In this document: piece after piece, positions 46,801 through 54,503 of the stretch
How the letters are laid out: each line of letters begins with the position of its first letter
Position numbering within the stretch: position 1 is the stretch's first letter
NCBI RefSeq assembly: GCF_001968835.1
Contig: NZ_MRDE01000046.1
Span: forward strand, 33,962 to 97,961
Source of the DNA: Tersicoccus phoenicis
Lineage (GTDB): Bacteria; Actinomycetota; Actinomycetes; Actinomycetales; Micrococcaceae
Direction: 5' to 3'
DNA: 64,000 bases
Made by a program: the position numbers and the translations under genes
The notes under the pieces: model-generated
Told to the model about the DNA's origin: nothing
What the model saw: only the letters and a program-made list of their open reading frames with translations
The model's database searches: none

Positions 46801-47345
46801 ACCGGGCGGACGCCCAACTTGTGGTTCGCCGTCCGACGCTTGATGCCGCGACTGGCGGCCCAGCGCGAGAACGTATCGCCGAGTTCGCGCAGCTCGAACT
46901 GCAAGGCCAGGGGGGTGGGGTCGACGTCGTCCGCATCGCCGGACTCATCGGCCGGTAGCAGCGCCTCGAACTGCTCCCGCCACCCCGGTTCACGGGTGTG
47001 CGCAGCCCGCGTGCGTTCCCGCTCGGCCCGGCTGCGCTCGCGGACATGATCGGCGTTCGCCTGCAGCGCGGTCGCGGCGACGTGCTTGCACGCGACGCCG
47101 ACCGGGCAGTCGCACGACGTTCCGGTGATCCGGTGTCGCCCGTCGCGCAGGGGCGTCAGGAACAGCCACGCCCGGTAGGGAGCCGGCTCGCTACCCTGCA
47201 CCCGGCTGCTCAACTGTCCCGCGTCGGGATCCCAGTCGAGAGCGAGGACCGCGCCGTCACGCATGTACGCCTGACCCCGGTGCATGGCCGGTCCGCCGAC
47301 GACGCGCAGCAGTTCCTGAGCATCGATCAACGGCACGGCAGGCAT
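43860..47345 (-). CDS. SWIM-domain SNF2/RapA-like helicase
   Basis: 1161 residues. An N-terminal SWIM zinc finger (C78/C80/C86/H88, CDCPVGVACKH) is followed by an SNF2-associated middle region, then the ATPase: Walker A DDMGLGKT near 715, DEAQ near 823, motif VI DRTHRIGQ near 1095. These ATPases remodel protein-DNA or RNA polymerase-DNA complexes; the bacterial role is not well defined. No clear ribosome binding site: GGGAG is 17-18 bases upstream, next to the (CCCA)9 tract. Confidence 0.9.
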   Translation of the reverse strand: MPAVPLIDAQELLRVVGGPAMHRGQAYMRDGAVLALDWDPDAGQLSSRVQGSEPAPYRAWLFLTPLRDGRHRITGTSCDCPVGVACKHVAATALQANADHVRERSRAERERTRAAHTREPGWREQFEALLPADESGDADDVDPTPLALQFELRELGDTFSRWAASRGIKRRTANHKLGVRPVIRNEKGRWVRNQLAWSTIAYQTQGLAFDADQHRWFSQFPGLHRATGVGYFGQNDSWLYLDDFANPLLWQLLEEAQRLGIPMVSAAKDLTVRIGRRARISLDAQRTDDEDGGIRVLPVLDVDGRVSGLSGVSAIADHGIYARRELSDTDATTRATRRASVTAEIVLAPLEERLGATQRELLTQPAGFLVPAEDADEFVHDVYPELADRLLVTSTDGSVPLPVPQPPTLVVEVEYTDGPAVQERWHWEYAHGARLTRRPLRRSPGAPGHRDRDAEDAILARAGAALSRRDALAAPNERGVPDERLGSEPAQGGAQPDDAPDRDELAQPDGDAQPTAVADRTLRDVDAAEFVEHILPRLVDIPGVEVRELGTRPDFRELDETPHLVVSTVDSTERDWFDLGLVVSIAGREIPFRKIFEVLSQGKTKVLLPDKSYFSIDRPEFHRLRELIEDARELREWETGPRISRYQAGLWEELEELAWETQEASGWKNTVAGLLDIEAVPVPDLPTGLSADLRPYQRDGFTWLAFLHEHGLGGVLADDMGLGKTLQTLALFAHAREHPDVGAGTDAERRSPFLVVAPTSVVHNWVHEAARFTPGLTVRAVTQTEGKATGSLAAAADGADVVVTSYALLRLDERAYQKREWAGLILDEAQFVKNRTARVHQAARDLSAPFKLAITGTPMENNLMELWSMFAITAPGLFPTSRVFTEDYVKPIERVADTRMLARLRARVRPLMMRRTKEMVARDLPEKQEQTLEVDLAPAHRRIYETQLQRERQKILGLLEDLDRQRFIVFRSLTLLRMLSLDAALVDEDHEGVPSAKLDALMEKLDDVLAEGHRALVFSQFTSFLGRAADRLDDAGVRYAYLDGTTTKRGEVVEDFKTGDAGVFLISLKAGGFGLNLTEADYVFLLDPWWNPAAEEQAIDRTHRIGQTRNVMVYRLVSADTIEEKVMALKEQKAALFASVIDDENAFSSAVTAEDIRSLLA

Positions 47346-47366
47346 CCGCTCATTCTCTCACTCCCG

Positions 47367-47402
47367 CCCACCCACCCACCCACCCACCCACCCACCCACC
47401 CA
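47367..47402 (-). repeat. Tetranucleotide (CCCA)9 / (TGGG)9 tract upstream of the helicase
   Basis: Nine perfect CCCA units (36 bp) starting 22 bases upstream of the helicase ATG. On the coding (minus) strand it reads (TGGG)9, so the 5' leader could fold into a parallel G-quadruplex. Tracts of this kind are prone to slippage. Confidence 0.9.
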
Positions 47403-47410
47403 TCCACCCG

Positions 47411-47479
47411 CTGACTGGTCGATAGATGCGCGAAATCGGTCCCCGGCGTCGGGGATTCCCGCGATTTCTGACCAGTCAG
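47411..47479. repeat. Nested inverted repeat (long hairpin)
   Basis: CTGACTGGTC (47411-47420) pairs with GACCAGTCAG (47470-47479). Inside, GAAATCG (47432-47438) pairs with CGATTTC (47462-47468) and TCCCCG (47440-47445) with CGGGGA (47450-47455). It lies between the helicase tract and the riboswitch. It resembles a REP element or attenuator; not matched to a known class. Confidence 0.6.
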
Positions 47480-47550
47480 GGGAGAGGCGGTGTTTGACGA
47501 CTCGAACTTCGCGCTGTCCGTGGACACACCCGCCGCCGCACCTGCAGAGT

Positions 47551-47755
47551 GGTCGGCGAAGGGGAGTAGCTCCCACCGTGTGCATCAGCACAGCGAAGCG
47601 GTACGTCGACACAGTGGCCGGTCTCGTCCGATCGGCCCGGTGTGCCACCCTGACCGACCCATGCGGAGTCCGGTTCGGCAGGGCGAGCGAGACCTTCGGC
47701 CATCGACCACGGCCGGGACGCGTTCCCGGCCATGGCGCAACCGAAGGAATAGGTC
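47551..47755 (+). promoter_or_regulatory. yybP-ykoY-type Mn2+ riboswitch
   Basis: The leader of the exchanger gene has the class landmark AAGGGGAGTAGC (47559-47570) and a closing GAGCGAGACCTTCGG (47685-47699). Basal stem P1 is CGAAGG (47557-47562) with CCTTCG (47693-47698). The hairpin GGCCGGGA/TCCCGGCC (47711-47731) follows. The ribosome binding site CCGAAGG (47741-47747) is exactly complementary to CCTTCGG (47693-47699). Mn2+ binding should stabilise P1 and free the site: a translational ON switch. The class and Mn response are established; this mechanism is inferred from pairing. Confidence 0.85.
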
Positions 47756-49027
47756 ATGCCTGCACCACTGGCCCGGCGCATCATCGGATGCCTGATCGTG
47801 GTCCTGCCCGCGGTTCTGTTCCGGCTGACGGGCTTCGCCCCGGATCCGGTGCTCGACCTCGTCGTCTTCGGGGCGGCGGTGGTGGCCGCGTCCTTCCTGC
47901 TCGCCTGGGCGGCGGAAGCCGCGCAGAAGGACATCTCCGGTGCCCTTGCCATCGCGATCCTTGCGTTGATCGCGGTGCTACCCGAGTACGCGGTCGACCT
48001 CTTCTACGCGTACCGCTCCGGTTCGGACCCGTCGTACGAGCAGTTCGCCGCCGCGAACATGACGGGATCCAACCGGCTTCTCCTCGGCCTCGGATGGCCG
48101 CTGGTGGTGGTCGTCGCCCTGGCCGTCCATGGTCGGGAGGCCGTGAGACGCGGACAGCGCCGACCGACGTTCCTGACCCTCCCGCCCGACTCCCGGCTGG
48201 ACATCGGCTTCCTCGCCATCTTGGCCGTGATCGCCGTCGTGATCCCGGTCCTGGGCCTGATCCCGGTCTGGTTCGGACTGCTGCTCATCGCCGTGTTCGT
48301 GATCTACCTGTGGCGTGCCGGCCAGGTGCACGACGACGGCGAACCCGAGTTCGTCGGCACCGCCGCGTACGTCGCGGGTATGCCGCGGACCGCCCGACGC
48401 AGCACCGTGGTCTCGCTGTTCGTGATCTCGGCGACCGTCATCCTCGCCTCGGCGGAACCGTTCGCTGAAGCCCTCGTCTCCAGCGGGACGTCGCTCGGCG
48501 TCGACAGCTACTTCCTCGTGCAGTGGCTCGCTCCGTTGGCTTCCGAGGCGCCGGAGTTCATCGTCGCGGTCCTCTTCGCCCTGCGGGGGATGGGCGTCGC
48601 GGCCATCGGCACGCTGATCGCCTCCAAGATCAACCAGTGGTCTCTGCTCGTCGGGTCTCTCCCGGTCGCCCGACTCGTCGGTGGCGGCGGCGCTGACCTA
48701 CCGCTGGACGCCCGACAGATCGAGGAATTCCTCCTGACCGCGAGTCAGACGGCGATGGGCGTGGCGATCATCATCGCGCTGCGGTTCCACCGCTGGTCGG
48801 CGGTCGCTCTGGCGGCGATCTTCGCCACGCAGTTCTTCATCACCGACACCACGGGTCGCTACGTGCTCAGCGCGGTCCAGCTGGCGATCGCCGTGGGCGC
48901 GTTGGTCATCCACCGCCGGGAGGTGCTGCCCACCCTGGCAGCGCCCTTCCAGCGCCCCACTCGTGGCTCCGGGGGCACGGCCGATGGCGCGTCCGCGCCG
49001 GCTCCGGCAACTCGCGGGGGACATTGA
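47756..49027 (+). CDS. CaCA-family cation exchanger, probable Mn2+ efflux
   Basis: 423 residues, about ten membrane helices with two inverted alpha-repeats: ALIAVLPEYAVDLFYAY...AANMTGSNRLLLG and APLASEAPEFIVAVLFAL...ASKINQWSLLVG (acidic ion-binding Glu in LPEY and APEF). It belongs to the calcium/cation antiporter family. The Mn riboswitch in its leader and the MntR-like gene behind it suggest manganese export rather than calcium. ATG at 47756 with GAAGGA 7 bases upstream. Confidence 0.87.
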   Translation: MPAPLARRIIGCLIVVLPAVLFRLTGFAPDPVLDLVVFGAAVVAASFLLAWAAEAAQKDISGALAIAILALIAVLPEYAVDLFYAYRSGSDPSYEQFAAANMTGSNRLLLGLGWPLVVVVALAVHGREAVRRGQRRPTFLTLPPDSRLDIGFLAILAVIAVVIPVLGLIPVWFGLLLIAVFVIYLWRAGQVHDDGEPEFVGTAAYVAGMPRTARRSTVVSLFVISATVILASAEPFAEALVSSGTSLGVDSYFLVQWLAPLASEAPEFIVAVLFALRGMGVAAIGTLIASKINQWSLLVGSLPVARLVGGGGADLPLDARQIEEFLLTASQTAMGVAIIIALRFHRWSAVALAAIFATQFFITDTTGRYVLSAVQLAIAVGALVIHRREVLPTLAAPFQRPTRGSGGTADGASAPAPATRGGH

Positions 49028-49032
49028 GTACC

Positions 49033-49752
49033 ATGTCCCGGGTGGTCCGGTCGCGCGCCTCGAAGATCGTCGAGGACTATCTCACCAGCATCTGGAGGGC
49101 GCAGGAGTGGGGCGGCACGGCGACCACGACCGAGCTCGCGGACGTCATCGGTGTCACACCGTCGACGGTGTCCTCCACGCTGAAGAAGCTGGCGCGCGAC
49201 GGGCTCATCTCCTACGAGCCCTACAGCACCATCGAACTCACCGAGGCAGGCCGCACCCTGGCCATCCCCGTCCTCCGCCGGCACCGCATCATCGAGACGT
49301 ACCTGCACCGGCGGCTGGGACTGAGTTGGGACCAGGTGCATCGCGAGGCCGACGTGCTCGAGCACGCCGTTTCCGACCTCGTCCTCAGTCGCATGGACGA
49401 CGAGCTCGGGCGCCCCGAACGTGACCCGCACGGTGATCCGATCCCGGGCGCGGACGGTTCGCTTCCCGTGGACGCCACCGTGGGTCTGGTCGATCTGGCC
49501 CGGGGACAGGGCGGCACGGTGGCACGGATCAGCGATCGACAGCCTCAGATCCTGCGTTACCTCCGGGATCGGGGGATCACCCCGGACACCGTGCTGACCG
49601 TGACGGAGGTGAACACCGCAGCCGCGTCACTGATCGTCGACCGGCGCGCGGCGGATTCCGGGATCGTCGTACCGGTCGAGGTGTCGACGGCAGCGGCGAG
49701 CGCGGTCCGGGTCCAGCCGGGGTCGGTCGAGGCCGATCCCGTGAGCGGCTGA
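49033..49752 (+). CDS. DtxR/MntR-family metal-dependent regulator
   Basis: 239 residues. Winged HTH (VEDYLTSIWRAQEWGGTATTTELADVIGVTPSTVSSTLKKL), then the dimerisation/metal domain (HRIIETYLHRRLGLSWDQVHREADVLEHAVSD), and an SH3-like FeoA domain. Metal ligands expected of the family (Glu/His/Cys-Asp in the second domain) appear as H and E residues there. Start: TTG 49024 overlaps the exchanger stop; ATG 49033 is the alternative chosen. Same operon as the exchanger, so manganese is the likely effector. Confidence 0.87.
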   Translation: MSRVVRSRASKIVEDYLTSIWRAQEWGGTATTTELADVIGVTPSTVSSTLKKLARDGLISYEPYSTIELTEAGRTLAIPVLRRHRIIETYLHRRLGLSWDQVHREADVLEHAVSDLVLSRMDDELGRPERDPHGDPIPGADGSLPVDATVGLVDLARGQGGTVARISDRQPQILRYLRDRGITPDTVLTVTEVNTAAASLIVDRRAADSGIVVPVEVSTAAASAVRVQPGSVEADPVSG

Positions 49753-49804
49753 CGCCGGTGTCAACCCGGGTGACACCGGTGGCCCGAAGCAGCACACTGG
49801 ACGC

Positions 49805-50017
49805 ATGACGGAGCGCAAACCGGTCCTGACCGAGACCGAGCTGGCAGCAGAGGACTTCCACGACAAGCCGCGCCCCGGTGGTCCGGAGGCGCCGCTGGTG
49901 GAGGCGCCGGAGGATGCACTGGTGCCGGGAACGCGTCGTCAGGACACGACCGAGGACACGGACACCGAAGCGGAGCTCGCTCCGGGCGACGACGTCGTGC
50001 CCGGCGCGGACCGCTGA
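49805..50017 (+). CDS. Small acidic protein of unknown function
   Basis: 70 residues, very acidic and disordered-looking (EDTDTEAELAPGDDVVPGADR). No ribosome binding site is clear and no family is recognised. It lies 52 bases after the MntR-like gene. Coding status rests on codon bias only. Confidence 0.45.
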   Translation: MTERKPVLTETELAAEDFHDKPRPGGPEAPLVEAPEDALVPGTRRQDTTEDTDTEAELAPGDDVVPGADR

Positions 50018-50053
50018 CGGTCGGTAGGAGCGCCGGCGTCGTCGGGCGTCGGA

Positions 50054-50704
50054 TCACTGCTGTGTGCCGTCCCCCCGCCGCCGGCGGCCGGAGAGGAACA
50101 TCCAGATGCCGAAGCCGACCAGCAACAGGACGCCGAGCACGATGATCACGATGGGCGCGGCGCTGGGGCTCGAGGTCTCCTGCGAGGCTGCCTCCGGCGA
50201 CGCTGCTTCCTGAGATCCTGCCGCAGGCGGTGCTTGCGTCGCCGCCGCGGACGGTGCTGCCGCGGACGACGGCGCCTGCGTCCACGCCGCGGACGGAACC
50301 GCTGACGTGCTCGCGGTCTGCACGGTGAAGGTGAACGTTCCGTTGATCGGGTGCGAGTCGGCGGAGACGACCCGCCAGCGCACGGTGTACGCCCCGGCCG
50401 GGGCGGTCGGCGCGATCCGCTGTGAGGCCGTCGTGCCGGTGACACTGACGGAGCCGTCGGCCCGATCGACACCCGACGAGTCGAGTACCTCCACCCGGGC
50501 CCCCAGCGTCACCGGCGCATCGTTGAATCGGAGGCTGATGGTCGCCGGCACGGACGCCACCGTGGCCCCGTCAGCCGGGGTGCTGCTGGCCAGCTCGTCG
50601 TGCGCCTGTGCCGCGGGAGCGCCGAGGCCCAGCATCACCAACAGGAGGACGGCGGCCAGCCCCACCGACCGCGATCGACGATTGGTCAAGGTGTACTTGA
50701 CCAC
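50054..50704 (-). CDS. copC: CopC-domain copper-binding membrane protein
   Basis: 216 residues. Signal peptide ending AQA, then the CopC start HDELASSTPADGATVASVP with the Cu ligand His at mature position 1 and SADSHPINGTFTFTV (second His motif). An Ala/Ser/Pro-rich linker leads to a C-terminal anchor helix (IVIIVLGVLLLVGFGIWMFL). GTG at 50704 gives a normal signal peptide; the TTG at 50773 gives a longer unlikely one. It probably binds copper outside the membrane. The CopD partner is not adjacent. Confidence 0.85.
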   Translation of the reverse strand: MVKYTLTNRRSRSVGLAAVLLLVMLGLGAPAAQAHDELASSTPADGATVASVPATISLRFNDAPVTLGARVEVLDSSGVDRADGSVSVTGTTASQRIAPTAPAGAYTVRWRVVSADSHPINGTFTFTVQTASTSAVPSAAWTQAPSSAAAPSAAATQAPPAAGSQEAASPEAASQETSSPSAAPIVIIVLGVLLLVGFGIWMFLSGRRRRGDGTQQ

Positions 50705-51051
50705 GACGCCGGGCCGCAGTCGACGAACACCGGCTTGCGGGGTAGCGGGAAAGTGACGGAAGGGGGTAGGCAAAAGGGAGACCTTTCGGGTGCTGAGGTG
50801 AGCGCCGTGCTGGCGGCTGAGACAGGGCCGGGACGGTGACCGTTCATCTCACTGTAGGCGGCTGCGTCGTCGTCGGCCGAACCGGTCGGGTCCGACAGTC
50901 GGCCGGGTCGCCAGCTAGGCTGGACCGGCGCCGGGCGGCGGCCGCGCCACGTGCCGGAGCACACCACCTGGCGTCCGTCACGGAGTGCGCCGTGTTCACC
51001 GGCGCGCACCGGCCGGTGCCAGCACGAGTCGGCAGCACGAGGAGGCGCGGA

Positions 51052-51903
51052 ATGGTCCGAGCGAGCCGACGACGGCGCGTGACCCGAGTGCGGGTGTCCG
51101 ACGACGGAGGGGTCGACGTCGACGCCCGCGCGGACACCGTCGCGGGCGAGGAACCACTGGAACTGCGACTGAACGGCCGGCCCTTCACCGTGACCATGCG
51201 CACCCCGGGCGACGACTTCGACCTCGCCGCCGGCTTCCTCGTCTCCGAGGGCGTCCTCAGTTCCATGGACCAGATCGAGGGCCTGCGCTACGGTCCCGGC
51301 GTCGACGCCGAGGGGCGGGCGAGCTACAACATCGTCGAGGTGAACCTGGCGCCCGGCGTCGCCCTCCCGGACACGAGTGCGGAACGGCACGTGTACACGT
51401 CGTCCTCGTGCGGCATCTGCGGCACCGCGTCCATCGAGGCGGTGACGAAGGCGAGCGCGTTCGACGTCGCCGGCGACGGTCTGCGGATCACGGTCGCCGA
51501 CCTGCTGGGGCTGCCGGACGCGTTGCGAGCCGAGCAGTCCCTGTTCTCCATCACCGGCGGTGTGCACGCGGCCGGTCTGTTCACCGTCGGTTCCGACGGG
51601 CCGCGGCTGCTCTGCCTGCGGGAGGACGTCGGCCGGCACAACGCCGTCGACAAGGTGGTCGGATGGGCGCTGCGCGAGGGTCGGGTGCCGTTGGCGGGCA
51701 CGGTGCTGCAGGTCTCCGGTCGGGCGTCCTTCGAACTGGTGCAGAAGGCCCATCTGGCGGGGATCCCGGCACTGGCGGCCGTGTCGGCGCCGTCGTCGTT
51801 GGCCGTCGAACTCGCCGAGCAGGCGGGGATCACGCTGGCCGGGTTCAGCCGGGGCCGGTCGGTGAATCTCTACACCCGCACCGAGCGGGTGATCACGGAC
51901 TGA
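51052..51903 (+). CDS. fdhD: Formate dehydrogenase accessory sulfurtransferase FdhD
   Basis: 283 residues. The active-site motif SSCGICG (C120, C123) is diagnostic, with GFLVSEGVL earlier and REDVGRHNAVDKVVG and QVSGRASFELVQKA later. FdhD moves sulfur from IscS to the Mo-bis-PGD cofactor of formate dehydrogenase. ATG at 51052 has GAGGAGG 7 bases upstream; longer frames lack conserved sequence. No formate dehydrogenase gene in the window. Confidence 0.93.
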   Translation: MVRASRRRRVTRVRVSDDGGVDVDARADTVAGEEPLELRLNGRPFTVTMRTPGDDFDLAAGFLVSEGVLSSMDQIEGLRYGPGVDAEGRASYNIVEVNLAPGVALPDTSAERHVYTSSSCGICGTASIEAVTKASAFDVAGDGLRITVADLLGLPDALRAEQSLFSITGGVHAAGLFTVGSDGPRLLCLREDVGRHNAVDKVVGWALREGRVPLAGTVLQVSGRASFELVQKAHLAGIPALAAVSAPSSLAVELAEQAGITLAGFSRGRSVNLYTRTERVITD

Positions 51904-51995
51904 CGGTCTGCCCGGTCGCCGGATGCCCACGGAGCGGGCTCGCCAACGGCGCTGGTTCGCCGACTCCTGGTTCACCGACTCCCTCGTGCGCCGAG

Positions 51996-52055
51996 TGGGA
52001 CAGTTACTCCCGTTCGGGACGGAGGGACACCGCCTCAGCGGGAGGAACTGTCCCA
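51996..52055 (-). repeat. Palindromic repeat family B, copy 1
   Basis: 60 bp. Arms TGGGACAGTTACTCCCG (51996-52012) and its near-complement at 52039-52055 match at 16 of 17 positions. Its reverse complement aligns along its full length with the element at 59319-59380, including the internal TGAGGCGGTG. It lies between the convergent fdhD and OFA genes. Confidence 0.75.
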
Positions 52056-52112
52056 GTGGCGCCTGCCCCAGCCTCAGCGGAACGGGTCGCCGTTCACTCG
52101 AAGCCCCGGACC

Positions 52113-52211
52113 TCAGCGGAACAGGTCGGCCGCCCGGGACAGGGTGGTGACGATGCCGTAGAGCAAGGGGACGGCGACCAGGGTCCAGGCGATGGCGAGT
52201 CGGGCGCGCAT
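52113..52211 (-). CDS. MFS transporter small subunit (OFA-associated)
   Basis: 32 residues forming one membrane helix (LAIAWTLVAVPLLYGIVTTL). ATG begins one base after the stop of the OFA transporter (TGAGATG) and is preceded by GGAGG. Such small proteins follow oxalate/formate-type MFS genes in actinobacteria and are annotated as small subunits. Too short for a standard ORF cutoff but well supported by position and ribosome site. Confidence 0.75.
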   Translation of the reverse strand: MRARLAIAWTLVAVPLLYGIVTTLSRAADLFR

Positions 52212-52212
52212 C

Positions 52213-53667
52213 TCAGGCCTCCTCGGTGGTGGTGCGGGTAGTGGAGGTGGAGAGGCCGGCGTCCCGGGAGTGCCCGTCGTGGGTGTTCGCGTTCCGGCGC
52301 GGGTGCCGTCCGGCACGTGGTTCGTGGTACCGGGAGTCCACCGGGTGGATCAGCAGGTTGGCGATCAGGCCCACGATCAGTAGCGCAACCATGATGAACA
52401 GCGCCGGCTGGTAGGCGCCGGCGTCGAGCGTGCCCGGCTTGCCGCGCGCGTCCAGCACGCCGTTGACGATCAGCGGGCCGGCGACGCCGGCAGCGGACCA
52501 GGCGGTCAGTAGGCGACCGTGGATCGCCCCGACCTGGAACGTCCCGAACAGGTCCCGCAGGTACGCCGGCGCGGTGGCGAAGCCGCCACCGTAGAAGGAG
52601 ATGATGACGAAGGCGAGCAGCACGAACAGCAGGGTCTGTGTGGAGCCCAGGGTCGCCAGCACCACGTACAGCACCGCGCCCACGCCCAGGTACACCAGGT
52701 AGATCCGCTTGCGGCCGATCAGGTCCGAGGTGGTGGACCACGCGAACCGGCCCGCCATGTTCCCGATCGAGAGCAGACCGACGAAGCCACCGGCGACGGC
52801 GGCGGAGACCAGGGACCGCCCGTCGGACTGCCGGAAGAAGTCCTGGATCATCGGGGCGGCCTGCTCGAGGATGCCGATGCCGGCGGTCACGTTGCAGAAC
52901 AGGGCGATCCACAGCAGCCAGAACGGCCGGGTCCGGATGGCGTTGTTCGCCGAGACGTTGGCGTCGGTCACCAGCGCCTTGGCCTTGACGGTGGTGGGGT
53001 CGAAGCCCGCCGGGCGCCATCCGTCGGCGGGCACTCGGATGGTGAAGGCACCGAAGAGCATGTAGGCCAGGTACACGACGGCGAACGTGAGGAACAGCTT
53101 GCCCACGGCGTCACCGCTGGGAACGCTGCCCGCACCCGGGTCGTAGAGTTTCAGCAACGCCGTCGAAAGGGGGCTGGCGATCAGTGCGCCGCCGCCGAAT
53201 CCCATGATGGCCAGCCCCGTCGCGAGGCCGGGCCGGTCGGGGAACCACTTGATCAGGGTGGACACCGGGGAGATGTACCCGATGCCCAGGCCGATCCCGC
53301 CGATCACGCCGTACCCGAGGTAGAGCAGCCAGAGCTGACCGGTGAAGATGCCGACCGCGCCGACCAGGAAGCCGGTGGCCCAGCAGACCGCGGAGGCGAC
53401 CATGGCCTTGCGTGGTCCGTTGGTGTCCACCCAGGTGCCGAACACGGCGGCGGACAGGCCCAGCATCACGATCGCGACGGAGAAGATGACGCCGATCGCG
53501 GTCTGGTTGGTGCCGAAGTGCTGCACCAGGGCCGTCTTGTACACCGAGGTCGCGTAGACCTGGCCGATGCTCAAGTGCACGGCGAGGGCCGCGGGCGGGA
53601 TGAGCCAGCGGTTGAAGCCCGGCCCGGCAATGCTGCGGGATCGGTCGAGCACACCCAGGGAACTCAA
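52213..53667 (-). CDS. OFA-family (oxalate/formate antiporter-like) MFS transporter
   Basis: 484 residues, 12 membrane helices. OFA hallmarks: FNRWLIPPAALAVHLSIGQVYATSV at the start, WFPDRPGLATGLAIMGFGGGALIASP, and AWSAAGVAGPLIVN late. Carries oxalate, formate or other monocarboxylates. TTG at 53667 is chosen for GGAG 5 bases upstream; a longer frame to 53787 is open but lacks support. Long hydrophilic C-terminal tail (about 55 residues). fdhD is convergent, so a formate link is possible. Confidence 0.87.
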   Translation of the reverse strand: MSSLGVLDRSRSIAGPGFNRWLIPPAALAVHLSIGQVYATSVYKTALVQHFGTNQTAIGVIFSVAIVMLGLSAAVFGTWVDTNGPRKAMVASAVCWATGFLVGAVGIFTGQLWLLYLGYGVIGGIGLGIGYISPVSTLIKWFPDRPGLATGLAIMGFGGGALIASPLSTALLKLYDPGAGSVPSGDAVGKLFLTFAVVYLAYMLFGAFTIRVPADGWRPAGFDPTTVKAKALVTDANVSANNAIRTRPFWLLWIALFCNVTAGIGILEQAAPMIQDFFRQSDGRSLVSAAVAGGFVGLLSIGNMAGRFAWSTTSDLIGRKRIYLVYLGVGAVLYVVLATLGSTQTLLFVLLAFVIISFYGGGFATAPAYLRDLFGTFQVGAIHGRLLTAWSAAGVAGPLIVNGVLDARGKPGTLDAGAYQPALFIMVALLIVGLIANLLIHPVDSRYHEPRAGRHPRRNANTHDGHSRDAGLSTSTTRTTTEEA

Positions 53668-53845
53668 AGCGACTCCGTTCTGCCGGACGCGGATGAGCGC
53701 GACGGCGATCTCATGCGTCCGACCCGGCACTTCCGTGCCGGGCCGGACCGATGCGCCATTGTGTCCCGCATCACGGCTCGATCGCAATGCGCCGCGCCGA
53801 CGCCGGGCGCGGCCGGGCGCCGGATGCGGTCAGTGCCGGACTCGG

Positions 53846-54406
53846 TCAGTGCCGGCGGAGCAGACCGCGGCTGACGTTGGTGGGGCGCTGCTGCTCTCCC
53901 TGCTGGGCACCGAGCACGATCACGGCGCCGACCACGACGGGCAGAGCCCACTGCAACAGCTTGAGTTGCTTCTGGGTGCTCTTCAACTCGGCGGGCGCTG
54001 CGGGGCCCGGTTCGGTCGGACCCTCGACGGCGGCGCCGGTCGCGGCCCCGCGGGCGGTGAGGGCGCCCATGCGCTTGCCCAGCACACCCGAGTAGACGCT
54101 CATGCCGGCTCCGGCGAGGGTCAGCCCGGCCTTGACCACGGTGTTGGCGGTGGCACCCTTCTGCCCGGCCAGCCGGCTCTTGTTGCCCAGGATCAGCCCC
54201 ACGCCACCCACCCCGTGAGCCAGCATCGCGCCCAGCTGGACGGGGGACCACTTGGCCCAGCCGATGGTGGAGAGCCGGGCCCGCTCGGCCGGCTCCTTGG
54301 CCGCTGCGGCGGCGCCGTTGACGCCGACGGCACCCATCAAGGAGCCGCCGAACCAAGCAGCGGCACCGAGGTCGTGCAGGGAACGGGTCAGCAGATCGTT
54401 GGCCAT
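53846..54406 (-). CDS. Membrane protein of unknown function
   Basis: 186 residues with three to four helices (AAAWFGGSLMGAVGVNGAAAA, VQLGAMLAHGVGGVGLILGN, VVKAGLTLAGAGMSVYSGVLG and LLQWALPVVVGAVIVLGA). ATG has GAAGGATC upstream. It ends with a basic tail. No function known. Confidence 0.7.
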   Translation of the reverse strand: MANDLLTRSLHDLGAAAWFGGSLMGAVGVNGAAAAAKEPAERARLSTIGWAKWSPVQLGAMLAHGVGGVGLILGNKSRLAGQKGATANTVVKAGLTLAGAGMSVYSGVLGKRMGALTARGAATGAAVEGPTEPGPAAPAELKSTQKQLKLLQWALPVVVGAVIVLGAQQGEQQRPTNVSRGLLRRH

Positions 54407-54503
54407 GATGAGATCCTTCCGGGGAGGAGGGTCGTGTCCGATCAGACTAATCAGCAGACTGATAATCGGTCCACCCCCGGCGTGAAACGCGCGCCGGCCG
54501 TCG

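Noticed and set aside
47367..47479. Possible CRISPR array around the repeated CCCA and hairpin
   Set aside because: No spaced repeats of 25-40 bases with unique spacers; simple tetranucleotides and one hairpin only.
47327..47648. Frames encoding a WVGGWVGG repeat protein
   Set aside because: They are translations of the (CCCA)9 tract in other frames, with no conserved protein context or ribosome site.
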